In this document: in pieces, positions 31,342 to 48,483 of the stretch
How the letters are laid out: each line of letters begins with the position of its first letter
How positions within the stretch are numbered: the stretch's first letter is position 1
Origin: Streptomyces galbus
GTDB taxonomy: Bacteria; Actinomycetota; Actinomycetes; Streptomycetales; Streptomycetaceae
Assembly: GCF_005280195.1 (NCBI RefSeq)
Contig: NZ_SZPR01000008.1
Coordinates: 655,346 to 719,345 of the forward strand
DNA length: 64,000 nt
Direction: 5' to 3'
Notes under the pieces: model-generated
Told to the model about the DNA's origin: nothing
Databases searched by the model: none
Seen by the model: only the letters and a program-made list of their open reading frames with translations
Position numbers and translations under genes: made by a program

Positions 31342-32364
31342 TCAGATCACGACGCGGGCGGCGGCCGAGTCACGGGTGGCGCGCGACTTGCGCAGGTCAC
31401 GCGTGACGATGGCCTTCTGCAGCCAGCGGTCGGTGCCGTCGTAGCGGGCGGTGAACGCCCTGCGGCCGTGGACGGCGAGGTAGTTGTCGACGACGAGCAG
31501 GGTGCCCGCGTCGACGACGACGTCCTGCTGGACCCGCTCCAGCTCCACGACCAGTTCCTTCAGGGCCTGTTCGGCGCCGTTGTCGCCCTCGACGCAGCGC
31601 ATGAAGTACGGGTCGATGCGCAGATAGGGCGAGTCGGCGGCGCCGAAGAGCACGGCGACCGGCTCGGGCGTCTCGCGCATGGCGCGCATCCGGGCGAGGC
31701 CGGGGTGGTCGGGCTCCTGGGCGGCGAGCTGCCGCAGGTGCTCGTCGTCGGGGAGGATGTGGAAGCGCGGCTCGAACAGCGTCCTGCGGTTCTCCTCCGA
31801 TATCCGTACGTCCCGCACGGAGGAGAGCGTCGTCGGCACCCGGTCGTGGTTGCGGACCCCGAACAGGGCCAGGTAGTCGCAGCGGGCGGGGTGGAAGCCG
31901 TCCTCGGTGTGCCACTCCAGCAGGACGTCGCTGCCGTGGCCGCTCTGCTCGTTCTCGTCGCCGGCGATCGGCAGCACGTGGTGGATCATCCGGCCGGCCT
32001 GCAGGGTGGGCCAGCTGAACACCTCCCCCAGGCACTTGGCGATCAGCGCGAGGAAGAGCTGCTCCCGGTGCGAGCGGCCGGAGGCCGCGGCGGCGGCCCA
32101 GGTGCCGGGGGTCGGGCCCACCGCCTCGTCGTCGACGGGGAAGCCGCGGATCAGGAAGGCGGCAGCCGGGTCCTCGCGCCGGAAGTCCTCGAGGAAACGC
32201 CTCAGCCCGATCGGGACGCGCGGGATGAATTCCCAGGCCCGGTCGTGGAACTCGGATTCCCCAGGATCACAGCCGGCCTCCTGCATTTTGACGATCACCA
32301 TCTCCAGGCGAACCGTCTCTTCGAAGGACAGGTCGTACGTCAGCACGCCAGGGTATTCGGACAC
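31342..32364 (-). CDS. Fe(II)/2-oxoglutarate amino-acid hydroxylase (VioC/AsnO type)
   Basis: A 340-residue oxygenase of the clavaminate-synthase-like family; layout and wording are close to VioC, the arginine 3-hydroxylase. The H-x-E pair is in EWHTEDGFHP (residues about 152-154), the distal His in AVHGRRAFTARYDG and the 2-oxoglutarate Arg in DRWLQKAIVTRDL. Enzymes of this class hydroxylate the beta carbon of free or carrier-bound Arg, Asn or enduracididine. GTG at 32364 is chosen over an upstream ATG because GGAGAGG precedes it. First gene of a three-gene unit; a motif shared with the NRPS operon lies about 100 bases upstream. Confidence 0.86.
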   Translation of the reverse strand: MSEYPGVLTYDLSFEETVRLEMVIVKMQEAGCDPGESEFHDRAWEFIPRVPIGLRRFLEDFRREDPAAAFLIRGFPVDDEAVGPTPGTWAAAAASGRSHREQLFLALIAKCLGEVFSWPTLQAGRMIHHVLPIAGDENEQSGHGSDVLLEWHTEDGFHPARCDYLALFGVRNHDRVPTTLSSVRDVRISEENRRTLFEPRFHILPDDEHLRQLAAQEPDHPGLARMRAMRETPEPVAVLFGAADSPYLRIDPYFMRCVEGDNGAEQALKELVVELERVQQDVVVDAGTLLVVDNYLAVHGRRAFTARYDGTDRWLQKAIVTRDLRKSRATRDSAAARVVI

Positions 32365-32466
32365 GAAAGACGCCTCTCCGCAGAAGGGAAACGCAAGCGA
32401 ACACCCGAACAATGTGCCAGGGCCCGGAACCCGTCTCAAGACGTTGTGTCCGGCAGCAAAGTGCCG

Positions 32467-32486
32467 TGGCGTCAAGTGGCCAATTC
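32467..32486 (+). promoter_or_regulatory. Candidate cluster operator, copy 1
   Basis: TGGCGTCAAGTGGCCAATTC, about 100 bases upstream of the oxygenase start. It matches 17 of 20 bases with 50490-50509 in front of the NRPS-supply operon, in the same orientation relative to the gene, with TGGC/GCCA arms. Confidence 0.5.
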
Positions 32487-33642
32487 AAAAAGCCTTGCGG
32501 TGGCCTTTGCCGCGCTTTCGCTCGTACATCTCCCGGCCGGCCGCCTCGCGGCGCCGCCATTCCCGGGCCCGCTCGGCGCGCAGCCGGGCGTCGGTGCGGG
32601 AGGCGATCCAGGCGCTCTCCCGCAGCAGCTTGCGGTAGCTCTCGAAGCGGCGGTGCGAGAGGGTGCCGTCGTCCACCGCGGCGAGGACCGCGCAGCCGGG
32701 TTCGGCGTGGTGCTCGCAGTCGTGGAAGCGGCAGTGGGCCGCCAGCTCCTCGATCTCGGCGAACACCTGGGACAGGCCCTCGTCCGCCTCCCACAGGCCG
32801 ACGCCGCGCAGGCCGGGGGTGTCGACGACGAGTCCGCCGCCGGGCAGCGGCAGCAGTTCGCGCGCGGTGGTGGTGTGCCGGCCCTTGCCGTCGTTGCCGC
32901 GCACCGCGCCGCTGGTTCGCACCTCGGCGCCGAGCAGCGCGTTGACCAGCGTCGACTTGCCGACACCGGACTGGCCGAGCAACACGGCGGTGCCCCCGGC
33001 GAGTTCGGCGGCGAGCGCCGCCACCCCCTCGCCGGTGACGGCACTGACGGGCAGCACCGGGGCGCCGGGCGCGGCCGCTTCGACGTCGGCCACCAGGTAG
33101 GTGCTGTCGGGCACCAGGTCGGTCTTGGTGAGCGCGACCAGCGGCCGGGAGCCGCTGGCCCAGGCGAGCGACAGGAACCGCTCCAGGCGGCCGAGGTCGA
33201 GTTCGACGGCGAGCGACACGACCACGACGGCGTGGTCGGTGTTGGCCGCGAGCACCTGCCCCTCGGACCGCGCCGAGGAGGTGGAGCGCAGGAACCGGGT
33301 GCGGCGCGGCAGCAGCGCCCGCAGCACGGGCCCGGTGGGGGTGTCCGGTTCCACCGCCGCCCAGTCGCCGGTGCACACGACGGCCTCCGGGTCCCCGCCG
33401 GTGCGGGCGGGCCGGGTGTCGGCGTGCACGGTGACCGTGCCGTCCGGGCCGGCGTCGGCCGGGCCGGCCGCCAGCACCACCTCGCACCGGCCGCGGTCCA
33501 CGCGCGCGACCCGTCCCGGCGCCAGCCCGTCGGCGGCGTACGGGGCGAACACGGCGGCCCACTCCGCGTCCCAGCCGTAGGCCGTGAGCGGATCGGGGGC
33601 CGGCCGCGGGGTGCGGTCCGGCGCCGGGGTGTCACTGGTCAA
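32485..33642 (-). CDS. rsgA: RsgA ribosome-assembly GTPase
   Basis: A 385-residue circularly permuted GTPase: OB-fold domain, then G4 (ALTKTDLVPD), G1 (LGQSGVGKSTLVNALLG), G3 (VVDTPGLRG) and the zinc site CRFHDCEHHAEPGC. RsgA binds the 30S subunit, checks its maturation and removes assembly factors. A TTG start at 33642 follows AGGGAG. It is the last gene of the NRPS operon, 35 bases after its upstream neighbour. Housekeeping RsgA is usually unlinked to peptide clusters, so this may be an extra copy linked to immunity; that is inference. Confidence 0.92.
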   Translation of the reverse strand: MTSDTPAPDRTPRPAPDPLTAYGWDAEWAAVFAPYAADGLAPGRVARVDRGRCEVVLAAGPADAGPDGTVTVHADTRPARTGGDPEAVVCTGDWAAVEPDTPTGPVLRALLPRRTRFLRSTSSARSEGQVLAANTDHAVVVVSLAVELDLGRLERFLSLAWASGSRPLVALTKTDLVPDSTYLVADVEAAAPGAPVLPVSAVTGEGVAALAAELAGGTAVLLGQSGVGKSTLVNALLGAEVRTSGAVRGNDGKGRHTTTARELLPLPGGGLVVDTPGLRGVGLWEADEGLSQVFAEIEELAAHCRFHDCEHHAEPGCAVLAAVDDGTLSHRRFESYRKLLRESAWIASRTDARLRAERAREWRRREAAGREMYERKRGKGHRKAF

Positions 33643-33677
33643 CTGCGTTGCTCCCTAGGGCGGTTCTGCGGGCTGCC

Positions 33678-34400
33678 TCAGGCGGCCGGACGGGTCGCTC
33701 CGGCCCCGGCCCCTCCATCCTGCGCCCTGTCGGGGCCTTCCCGCGCGTCCTTTACGGCCGTCCCGGCGCCCTCGCCCGGCTGCCGCGCGTCCCGCCAGGA
33801 CTCGTCCCACCAGGGGATGTGCCGGTCGATGGGGTCGATGGGCATGACCGCCTTGAACATGTCGTTGCGCACGTTCGCCAGCCCGGCGTCGTACGGCTTG
33901 CCGACCGCGGCGAAGGCGTGGTGGATGCGTTCCCGGCGCCGGTCGATGGCGGCCGCGTTCCGTTCGAAGGTGCTGGCGGGCTGGAGCAGGACGTAGGTGC
34001 GCGGGTCGCCGTGGGTGTGGCGGGGCGAGTGCTCCGGGTAGCAGGGCGCGAAGGAGACCACGAAGAACTGCTCCCCCTCGATCATCGCGTACCACGTCTC
34101 GTCGGGGTGCGGGTCGTCCTGGAGGTAGACGCCCGGGTAGAGCTCGTCGAGGGTCGTGTAGAGACGGCGGGTGAGGTCGACCAGGGCGTCCAGGGTGTTT
34201 CCGGCCGAGGGGTCCTCGAAGGTGACGACCATGCCGTCGTACGCGTTCTCCCGGGCGGTGCGGAAGAATTCCGCGATGACGTCCCGGTGCGCGTGCAGTT
34301 CCTTCTCGAATTCCCCGGTCCTGATCGTGACGGGCGGCCCCATTTTCGAGGCCCGGGCGAACGGGCAGTAGGTGCGCTCGGCGATCTCTGCGAAACTCAT
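33678..34400 (-). CDS. YqcI/YcgG-family protein, possible heme-dependent N-oxygenase
   Basis: A 240-residue protein with the family pattern: CPFARASK near residue 12, DGMVVTFEDP, WYAMIEGEQFFVVSFAPCYP and TYVLLQPASTFERN. From memory, studied members of this family are heme enzymes that N-hydroxylate guanidine or amine groups (GntA of guanitoxin, AglA of argolaphos). The likely role is N-oxygenation of an arginine-type or other amino-acid precursor of the peptide. ATG at 34400 overlaps the MFS stop. The heme ligand cannot be assigned by eye; family assignment is good, function moderate. Confidence 0.72.
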   Translation of the reverse strand: MSFAEIAERTYCPFARASKMGPPVTIRTGEFEKELHAHRDVIAEFFRTARENAYDGMVVTFEDPSAGNTLDALVDLTRRLYTTLDELYPGVYLQDDPHPDETWYAMIEGEQFFVVSFAPCYPEHSPRHTHGDPRTYVLLQPASTFERNAAAIDRRRERIHHAFAAVGKPYDAGLANVRNDMFKAVMPIDPIDRHIPWWDESWRDARQPGEGAGTAVKDAREGPDRAQDGGAGAGATRPAA

Positions 34401-35685
34401 ACTCCACTCACTGCCTTTCCGGCCTCCGCGGGGGCGGGCACGGCCGAGGCGGCCGCCGCGCGGCAGCCGATGACGTAGAACCACCAGCCGGCGATCACGA
34501 TGGCGACGAGCGCGTAGAACATGACCGCCGGGGCGAAGTGCTGGAGCAGGAAACCGCAGACGACCGGGCCGACCGCCACCCCGATGTGGACGAGGTTCTG
34601 GGCGCCGAAGTAGCTGCCGCGCAGCCCGTCCGGTGCGATGGAGTCGATGAACATGTACTCGGCGGGCACCACGATCACCTCGCCGAGGGTGAACAGGGCG
34701 ACGGCGGCGACCAGCAGCGCGGCCTGGGTCGACAGCGACATGGCGACCAGGCCGACCACGAAGGCGCCGGTGCCCCAGGTGAGCCAGCGCATCAGGGTGT
34801 TGTCCTTGAGCCGGCTGCCCACCAGGTACTGGGTGGAGATCACCACGATCGCGTTGGCCGCCGAGATGTAGGCGACGAGGCGGTAGGCGGTGTCGCGGTC
34901 CTCCACCAGGACCAGGTACTGGGACATGAAGGTCAGCAGCGGGCCGTAGACCACGATGCTGAAGATGCCGCCCAGGGTGAACCAGGTCAGCGCGCGGTCG
35001 CCCCGCATCACCTTCAGCACCGCGCGGAAGGACTCCGCGGACTTCTCCGGGTCCGACGCGGCCGGGGTGTCCGCGGAAGCCGCCGGCTCCGCGGCACCGT
35101 CCGCCGCGGGGACCGTGAAGTGGCGGCGGAAGACGATCAGCGGCAGCAGCGCGGCGACGATGATGGCCGCCGCCAGCAGGAACGGCCCGCCGCTGCTCGC
35201 GGCGACGGACGCGACGCCCAGGAACGGGCCCACGGCGGCGCCGATGTTCTGCAGCGAGTACCGCAGCGAGAACACCTTCGCCCGGTGCTCCGAGGGCACC
35301 AGTTCGGCCAGCAGCGCGTTGGCGGTGACGCCCATGGAGGAGGAGGCGGTGTTCGCCACCAGGAGCACGGCGAGCACCACGAGCGGCTGGTGGACCGCCG
35401 GCAGCGCGAGGTAGACGAGGACGAGCACGCCGTCCAGGGCGATCATCAGGTCGACCTTGGTGAACCGGTCGGCGAGGTAGCCGCCGTAGACGCTGGCGAC
35501 GGTCCCCACCAGCAGGCAGGCGCCCAGGACGTAGCCGATGGCCGCGCCGTTCATGCCGACCGGGTCGTGCAGGAAGATCGGCATGTAGGCCAGGACGGCG
35601 AAGAAGCTCAGTGAGCGGGCCGTGGCGCACAGCAGGAGGATGCGAACGGCGGGCGGCAGGCCTCGCACCATCGTCAGCAGGTCTT

Positions 35686-35689
<4 letters not shown>
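34397..35689 (-). CDS. MFS transporter, probable peptide exporter
   Basis: A 430-residue major facilitator with twelve predicted segments. The first half has [20 protein letters not shown] (the G-x3-D-R-x-G/K loop-2-3 signature). The central loop is charged and Ala/Pro-rich (residues about 195-225). It is translationally coupled to the NRPS (ATGA overlap at 35686-35689) and to the YqcI gene, so it is very likely the product exporter or a self-protection pump. Confidence 0.88.
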
Positions 35690-44114
<8,425 letters not shown>

Positions 44115-44118
<4 letters not shown>

Positions 44119-44351
44119 GAGACGGTTTCCCCCTCCGGTGCCGTTCGGGCCGGGCCCGTCGGCGCCAGGTCGGTCCAGTGCGCGTCGATGTGGGCCACGC
44201 AGGCGGCCCGCGCGTCGGGGCCGTGCACGCAGTCCCAGCCGGCGGGCACGGCGAGGCGGGCGGGCCACAGCGAGTACTGGCCGCGGGCGTTGAGCAGGAC
44301 GCGGTACCGGGCCGACTCGTCCTCGAACGGATGGGTGCTGCTGCGGCTCAT
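44115..44351 (-). CDS. MbtH-like NRPS accessory protein
   Basis: A 78-residue MbtH protein with the three tryptophan blocks [15 protein letters not shown] and HWTDLAP. It binds adenylation domains and supports their folding and activity; partners are A1/A2 of the overlapping NRPS and perhaps the stand-alone A-T at 48484. ATG at 44351 is four bases from the T-TE stop. Confidence 0.95.
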
Positions 44352-44355
44352 GACG

Positions 44356-45435
44356 TCACTCCTCGCCCACGAAGTCTTCGATCCGCGCCGCGAGGGTCTC
44401 GGCGTCGGTCTGGCACAGCCTGAGGCCGTAGGAGTCGGACTCCATGACCTCGGCGGTCAGTTCACCGCGCACCGCGGCACGCCAGTCGTCCACCGTGAAG
44501 TTGTCCTTGGCCAGCAGGAGCAGCAGGTCGGTGTCGACGGGTTCGGGGCGGTACGCGGACAGGGCACGGGCGTACAGGCAGTGCGCCGCGTAGATGCGGC
44601 GGGCGAAGGCGTTGGCGGCCGGGTCGTCGGCCCGGGCCGCGCCGAAGATCGCCGCCGAGGCGTCGCGGATCGCGGTGTCCTCGTCGAGGTCGGCGGGGGC
44701 GATGTCGGGGAAGGCGCCGGAGGTCCCCGAGAGGCGGATGATGTCGTCGCGGAACTGGAAGAGGAGTTCGCGCGCGTCGGGTTCGCCGGTGGAGTGCACG
44801 TCGAGGTAGCCGTCGATGGCGACGGTGCGGCGCAGTCCGAGCCCGCGCTCCTCGGCCAGCCGGGTCAGTTCGAGGGCGATCGCCCCGCCGGCGCAGGCGC
44901 CGACCAGGTGGAACTCGTCCTCGCCGAACTCGTCCTCCAGCAGGTCGGCGTACAGCTCGGCGACGCCCTCCATGGTGTCGGGCACGGCACGGTTGCCGGA
45001 GGACAGCAGCAGCGGCGACTGCAGGCCGTAGCAGCCTCGGTCGGCGCCCAGCAGGCGGACCAGGCGCGCGTAGCCGTCCACCGTGCCGATGCCGGCGTGC
45101 AGGAAGACGAGGGGGGTGCGCGAGCCCTGGTTGCTCATCCGGATGACGGCGCGTTCGCCGTTGGCCGCCTGGGGCTGCGCCTTGTGGGAGGTCAGCCCCT
45201 CGATGCTGCGGAAGCGCAGCAGGTCGCCCATGTTGAGGGTCCAGCCCAGCCGCTGGTTGATCTGCTCGATGGTGACCAGGGCGAGCAGCGAGTCGCCGCC
45301 GGTCTCGAAGAAGTCGTCGGCGACGGTGACGTCTCGGTCCAGCGTGGTGCGCCAGATGTCCAGCAGGATCTGCTGCACCAGGCTGGGCTCCGAGGTGGTC
45401 ACCGGCTCCAGGAGGGGCGTCTGCCGCGTACTCAC
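44356..45435 (-). CDS. Stand-alone T-TE didomain with a cysteine nucleophile
   Basis: A 359-residue protein: carrier domain at residues about 20-90 (FFETGGDSLLALVTIEQINQ) and an alpha/beta-hydrolase thioesterase from about 105. The nucleophile elbow reads HLVGACAGGAIALEL, so the usual Ser is Cys (about residue 179). The C-terminal place where TE domains usually carry G-x-H-F reads ESDSYGL, so the standard histidine is not evident. Cys-TEs are known in beta-lactone (obafluorin) and beta-lactam (sulfazecin) release. It supplies the T and TE missing from the NRPS's last module. GTG at 45435 follows GGAAG. Confidence 0.9.
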   Translation of the reverse strand: MSTRQTPLLEPVTTSEPSLVQQILLDIWRTTLDRDVTVADDFFETGGDSLLALVTIEQINQRLGWTLNMGDLLRFRSIEGLTSHKAQPQAANGERAVIRMSNQGSRTPLVFLHAGIGTVDGYARLVRLLGADRGCYGLQSPLLLSSGNRAVPDTMEGVAELYADLLEDEFGEDEFHLVGACAGGAIALELTRLAEERGLGLRRTVAIDGYLDVHSTGEPDARELLFQFRDDIIRLSGTSGAFPDIAPADLDEDTAIRDASAAIFGAARADDPAANAFARRIYAAHCLYARALSAYRPEPVDTDLLLLLAKDNFTVDDWRAAVRGELTAEVMESDSYGLRLCQTDAETLAARIEDFVGEE

Positions 45436-45515
45436 AGCGCGACTTCCTTTCGTGTCTGGTCGGGCGCCGATGAGCTCGGCGACAGGAGCGGTACGGATAC
45501 GGGGGTGCGGCGCGG

Positions 45516-46274
45516 TCAGGCCCAGCCGCCGGTGAACCCGACGACCTCGCCGGTGACGAAGTCGGCGCGGCCGGAGGTGAGGAAGACGATCAGGTTGCCG
45601 ATCTCGCGTGCGGTGCCGAGGCGGCCGATGGGCAGCAGGCCGCGCAGCCGCTCCTGTCCGTCCTCGGTGCCCCAGGCCTCTTCGGGGTAGTAGGTCTCGC
45701 TCTCCAGGAAGTTGGGCGCGACGGCGTTCACCGTGACGTGCTCGGCGGCGAGTTCACGGGCCGCGGCGCGCGCGAAGGCGGAGGCCGCGGCGCGCAGCGA
45801 GCTGTAGTAGGAGAAGCCGTGCTCGGGGCGGACCGGGGCGGCCGAGGTGACCAGGACGATACGGCCGTGGCCCTGCCGTTTCATCTGGGCGGCCGCCTTG
45901 GCGACCACGGCGACCGGGGCGACCAGGAGCGCCTCGGCGGCGGCCCGCAGCTCGGTCACGTCCGCCTGCTCCACCGGCAGGTACTTGCCGGGGTAGACGT
46001 CGTTGCTGATCACCGCGTCCAGCCGGCCGTGGCGGCGGATCGCCCAGGTCACCGCGCCGGAGGGGGTCCTGGCCGGGCAGGCCACCACCGCGGGTCCGTG
46101 GCCGGCCTCGAACTTGGCCCGTGCCTCGTCGTCGGTGAAGCTCTCGTCGTGACAGACCACGGTGAACCCGGCGGCGCCCAGCGCGGGGACCGCGCCGGGG
46201 CCGGCGTAGAGGGTGGCGTGGGTGACCACGACGACGCGTTCGGCGGGCGGCGGGTCGGCCGTCGGGGGGCTCAC
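45516..46274 (-). CDS. Halohydrin dehalogenase (SDR fold)
   Basis: A 252-residue SDR-like protein with the fingerprint that separates halohydrin dehalogenases from true SDRs. The cofactor loop is replaced by T18-x4-Y23-x-G25, and the triad is S144-x12-Y157-x3-R161 (Arg instead of Lys). Blocks CHDESF, VISNDVYP, QMKRQGHGRIVLVTSA and FLESETYYPEEAW align with HheC (CHDESF, LVSNDIFA, FIGPNYLHSE-like and YFYPTEPW). Such enzymes eliminate halide from a vicinal haloalcohol to an epoxide without NAD(P). GTG at 46274 overlaps the acyltransferase stop. With a threonine chlorinase two genes upstream, 4-chlorothreonine is the obvious substrate. Confidence 0.87.
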   Translation of the reverse strand: MSPPTADPPPAERVVVVTHATLYAGPGAVPALGAAGFTVVCHDESFTDDEARAKFEAGHGPAVVACPARTPSGAVTWAIRRHGRLDAVISNDVYPGKYLPVEQADVTELRAAAEALLVAPVAVVAKAAAQMKRQGHGRIVLVTSAAPVRPEHGFSYYSSLRAAASAFARAAARELAAEHVTVNAVAPNFLESETYYPEEAWGTEDGQERLRGLLPIGRLGTAREIGNLIVFLTSGRADFVTGEVVGFTGGWA

Positions 46275-47527
46275 GGCCTGCTCCCGGCGGCCACCGGCTC
46301 GCGGGCCGCGGTGCCGGGCAGGCCGGTCGCCGAGTCGAGGAAGCCCTGGATCCTGGCGAACATCTCCTCGTCCGGGACGAGGATGTCGTGGTGGCTGCCC
46401 GTGGGCCGCTCCACCAGGGTGCTGCCCGGCACCAGCTCGTGCAGGTGGCGAGCGGTGTCCGGGTGGGTCATGCGGTCGGTGCGGCTGGTGACGATCAGCG
46501 TGCGGGCCGGGGCGGCCGACGCGGCCTGCCGGGCGTCGTGGGCCATGAGCGCGTCGTTCAGCCTGGCGTAGCGGTGGAACAGTTCGCGGTCGCCGTAGGG
46601 GTAGAGCACGAAGGGGGCCAGGCGGGGCGGTACGCCGAAGAGCATGTTGGGGTCGAGGAACAGGGAGAGCACCTCGTCGGCCCGGTCCTGGCTCCTCCCC
46701 GCGCCCGCGAGCAGGCCCTGGAACTGGGTCTGGAAGGGGGTGCGGGTCACGCCGGGGCCGAAGTTGAGGTCGGGGTGGAGCATCGTCAGCGAGGCGGTGC
46801 GGGCACCGAGCCGGGCCGCCGCCGCCAGGGCGACGGGGGCTCCGCCGCAGACCCCGATCAGGTGCACCCGCTCCGCCCCGTACGCCTGCGCCACGGCGGT
46901 GGCCTGGGCGGTCTCCTCACGGAAGTCGCCGCTCGGGGCGGGCCGGGCGGCCCAGTCGCCGAACAGGTACGGATTCTCGTAGGTGATGACCCGGTGGCGG
47001 GCGCAGAGGCGGTCCAGCCACGGCGCGAACAGGCCGGCCGGCACCCCGCAGGGCGGCACCAGGACGACGGTCTCCGCGCCGGGCTCGCCGGCCGCGAAGG
47101 CGTCGAACGGGGGCAGCCCCTCGGCCGTCACCCGGCGGGCGGCCGGCAGGGCCGCGCTGCCGGAGCGAGGGTGTCCGGCCGGCTCGTCCGGCCACGGCCC
47201 GGCGCTCTCCGCCAGCGGCCGCCAGGAGCCGAACTCCAGCTCGCAGAGGTTGCTGAGGGCGACCTCCAGGCTGGACGGGCCGTCCGGGACCGGCGCCGTG
47301 AAACGGGGCACGGTGAGCCCGTGGGCGGCGCCGAGGTGGGCCAGCGCCTCGTTGCAGCGGGCCACCGCGCCGGCGTCGTAGGCGGCGGCCTCCGCCTCGT
47401 CGGCGGGGAAGACCCGCAGCACGGTGCCCGCCGCGCGCAGCAGCGGCTGGGCCAGGTCGAGGACGGTCAGCAGCCCGGCCAGTGCCTGTGGCCCGGGGCC
47501 GCCGCCCGTGTGCTCGGCGCCGGCCAC
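46271..47527 (-). CDS. SyrC-like aminoacyl shuttle (alpha/beta hydrolase, Cys nucleophile)
   Basis: A 418-residue alpha/beta hydrolase. The nucleophile elbow LIGVCGGAPVAL carries Cys (G-x-C-x-G), as in SyrC and CmaE, which move a halogenated aminoacyl group from a stand-alone carrier to an NRPS carrier. A late His is present in RPTGSHHDILVP. The N-terminal 130 residues form a helical cap-like region. It lies between the halogenase and the dehalogenase, the position expected for a shuttle from the A-T protein to the T-TE protein. GTG at 47527; the stop overlaps the dehalogenase start. Confidence 0.82.
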   Translation of the reverse strand: MAGAEHTGGGPGPQALAGLLTVLDLAQPLLRAAGTVLRVFPADEAEAAAYDAGAVARCNEALAHLGAAHGLTVPRFTAPVPDGPSSLEVALSNLCELEFGSWRPLAESAGPWPDEPAGHPRSGSAALPAARRVTAEGLPPFDAFAAGEPGAETVVLVPPCGVPAGLFAPWLDRLCARHRVITYENPYLFGDWAARPAPSGDFREETAQATAVAQAYGAERVHLIGVCGGAPVALAAAARLGARTASLTMLHPDLNFGPGVTRTPFQTQFQGLLAGAGRSQDRADEVLSLFLDPNMLFGVPPRLAPFVLYPYGDRELFHRYARLNDALMAHDARQAASAAPARTLIVTSRTDRMTHPDTARHLHELVPGSTLVERPTGSHHDILVPDEEMFARIQGFLDSATGLPGTAAREPVAAGSRP

Positions 47528-47528
47528 G

Positions 47529-48473
47529 TCAGAAGGTCTTCCCGCGCGTGGTCTCGGTGACCATGCGGTTGTCGGGGCGGTGGTTGTCGCCGCTGACCAG
47601 GACGGAGCCGTACTTCTCCAGGCTGATCCGGCCGCCGTACTCCTCGATGTGGTCGCTGTCCGGGTAGACGTGCACGGTGGAGGGGACGTAGCGGGTGGCG
47701 AAGCCCATCCGCATGTCGTTGGTCCGGCCCAGGTGCGGGTAGGAGGCGTGCATCAGGGTCGACCAGAAGATGATGAACTGGCCCGGCTCCATGATCTGCG
47801 CGACGGCCGCGTCCTCGTCGGGCGTCCAGTCCGGGTCCTTCTGCAGTTCCCGGTAGTCGTAGCCGAAGAAGCCGCGCCGGACGCCGTCCTTGTCCACCGA
47901 GTTGATCTTCTCGGGGTCGTAGTGCATCTTCTTCGTCTCGTCGTAGAACATCGTCCGGTGGGTGCCGGGGATGAACTGCAGGCAGCCGTTCTCCGTGGTG
48001 GCCTCGGTGAACGCGGACCAGACGGTGATGGTGCCGCCGAAGTCGGAGTCCTCGGGCCACAGGATCTGCGGCTTGCCGGAGGCGTTGGCGAAGGTGTCGG
48101 CCTGGTGCCAGTCGGTGCCCTCGTCGCCGGGGTGCTTGGGGAAGAACTCGGTGCGCCAGCAGATGACGTCCGGGCCGAGGATGCTCGCCACCCGGTCGAC
48201 GATCTCGCGCCGGCCGATGTGCGAGGCGAGGAAGTCGTGGTCCAGGTGGCGGTCGTAGTTGGCGATGTTGGTGGCGCCGGAGACGGCGTCCTCGGTGGGG
48301 TAGACGGCGTCCGAGCGGTCGAGCAGCTCCAGGCGGGTACGGCGCCAGATCTCCCGCATCTCGTCGGGCTCGTAGAGGGTGAACGGGCCGATGAAGCCCT
48401 GCCGGTGGAAGCGGCGGAGCTCCTCCTCGGAGAGCGCGAACTGCTGGCCTGTCTCGGGCAGGGTGGAGGTCAT
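47529..48473 (-). CDS. Nonheme Fe(II)/2-oxoglutarate halogenase (SyrB2-like)
   Basis: A 314-residue chlorinating enzyme. The facial triad is H123-x-A125 (TDWHQADTF) plus H242 ([10 protein letters not shown]), with R261 for 2-oxoglutarate. All are offset by exactly seven from SyrB2 (H116, A118, H235, R254), and Ala instead of Asp/Glu leaves the site for chloride. SyrB2 chlorinates the methyl of Thr bound to SyrB1. With the Thr-type A-T one gene upstream, this should make 4-chloro-threonyl-S-carrier. ATG at 48473 lies ten bases after the A-T stop. Confidence 0.95.
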   Translation of the reverse strand: MTSTLPETGQQFALSEEELRRFHRQGFIGPFTLYEPDEMREIWRRTRLELLDRSDAVYPTEDAVSGATNIANYDRHLDHDFLASHIGRREIVDRVASILGPDVICWRTEFFPKHPGDEGTDWHQADTFANASGKPQILWPEDSDFGGTITVWSAFTEATTENGCLQFIPGTHRTMFYDETKKMHYDPEKINSVDKDGVRRGFFGYDYRELQKDPDWTPDEDAAVAQIMEPGQFIIFWSTLMHASYPHLGRTNDMRMGFATRYVPSTVHVYPDSDHIEEYGGRISLEKYGSVLVSGDNHRPDNRMVTETTRGKTF

Positions 48474-48483
48474 CCTCGGGCTC

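Noticed and set aside
32485..33642. EngA/Era-type GTPase
   Set aside because: G motifs are in permuted order (G4-G1-G3) and the C-terminal zinc site is present, which is specific to RsgA.
45516..46274. Ordinary SDR reductase (3-oxoacyl-ACP reductase type)
   Set aside because: Arg replaces the catalytic Lys, and the G-x3-G-x-G cofactor loop is replaced by T-x4-Y-x-G; both are dehalogenase marks.
47529..48473. SyrP-like or phytanoyl-CoA-type hydroxylase
   Set aside because: Ala125 replaces the carboxylate ligand, and four key residues are in SyrB2 register.
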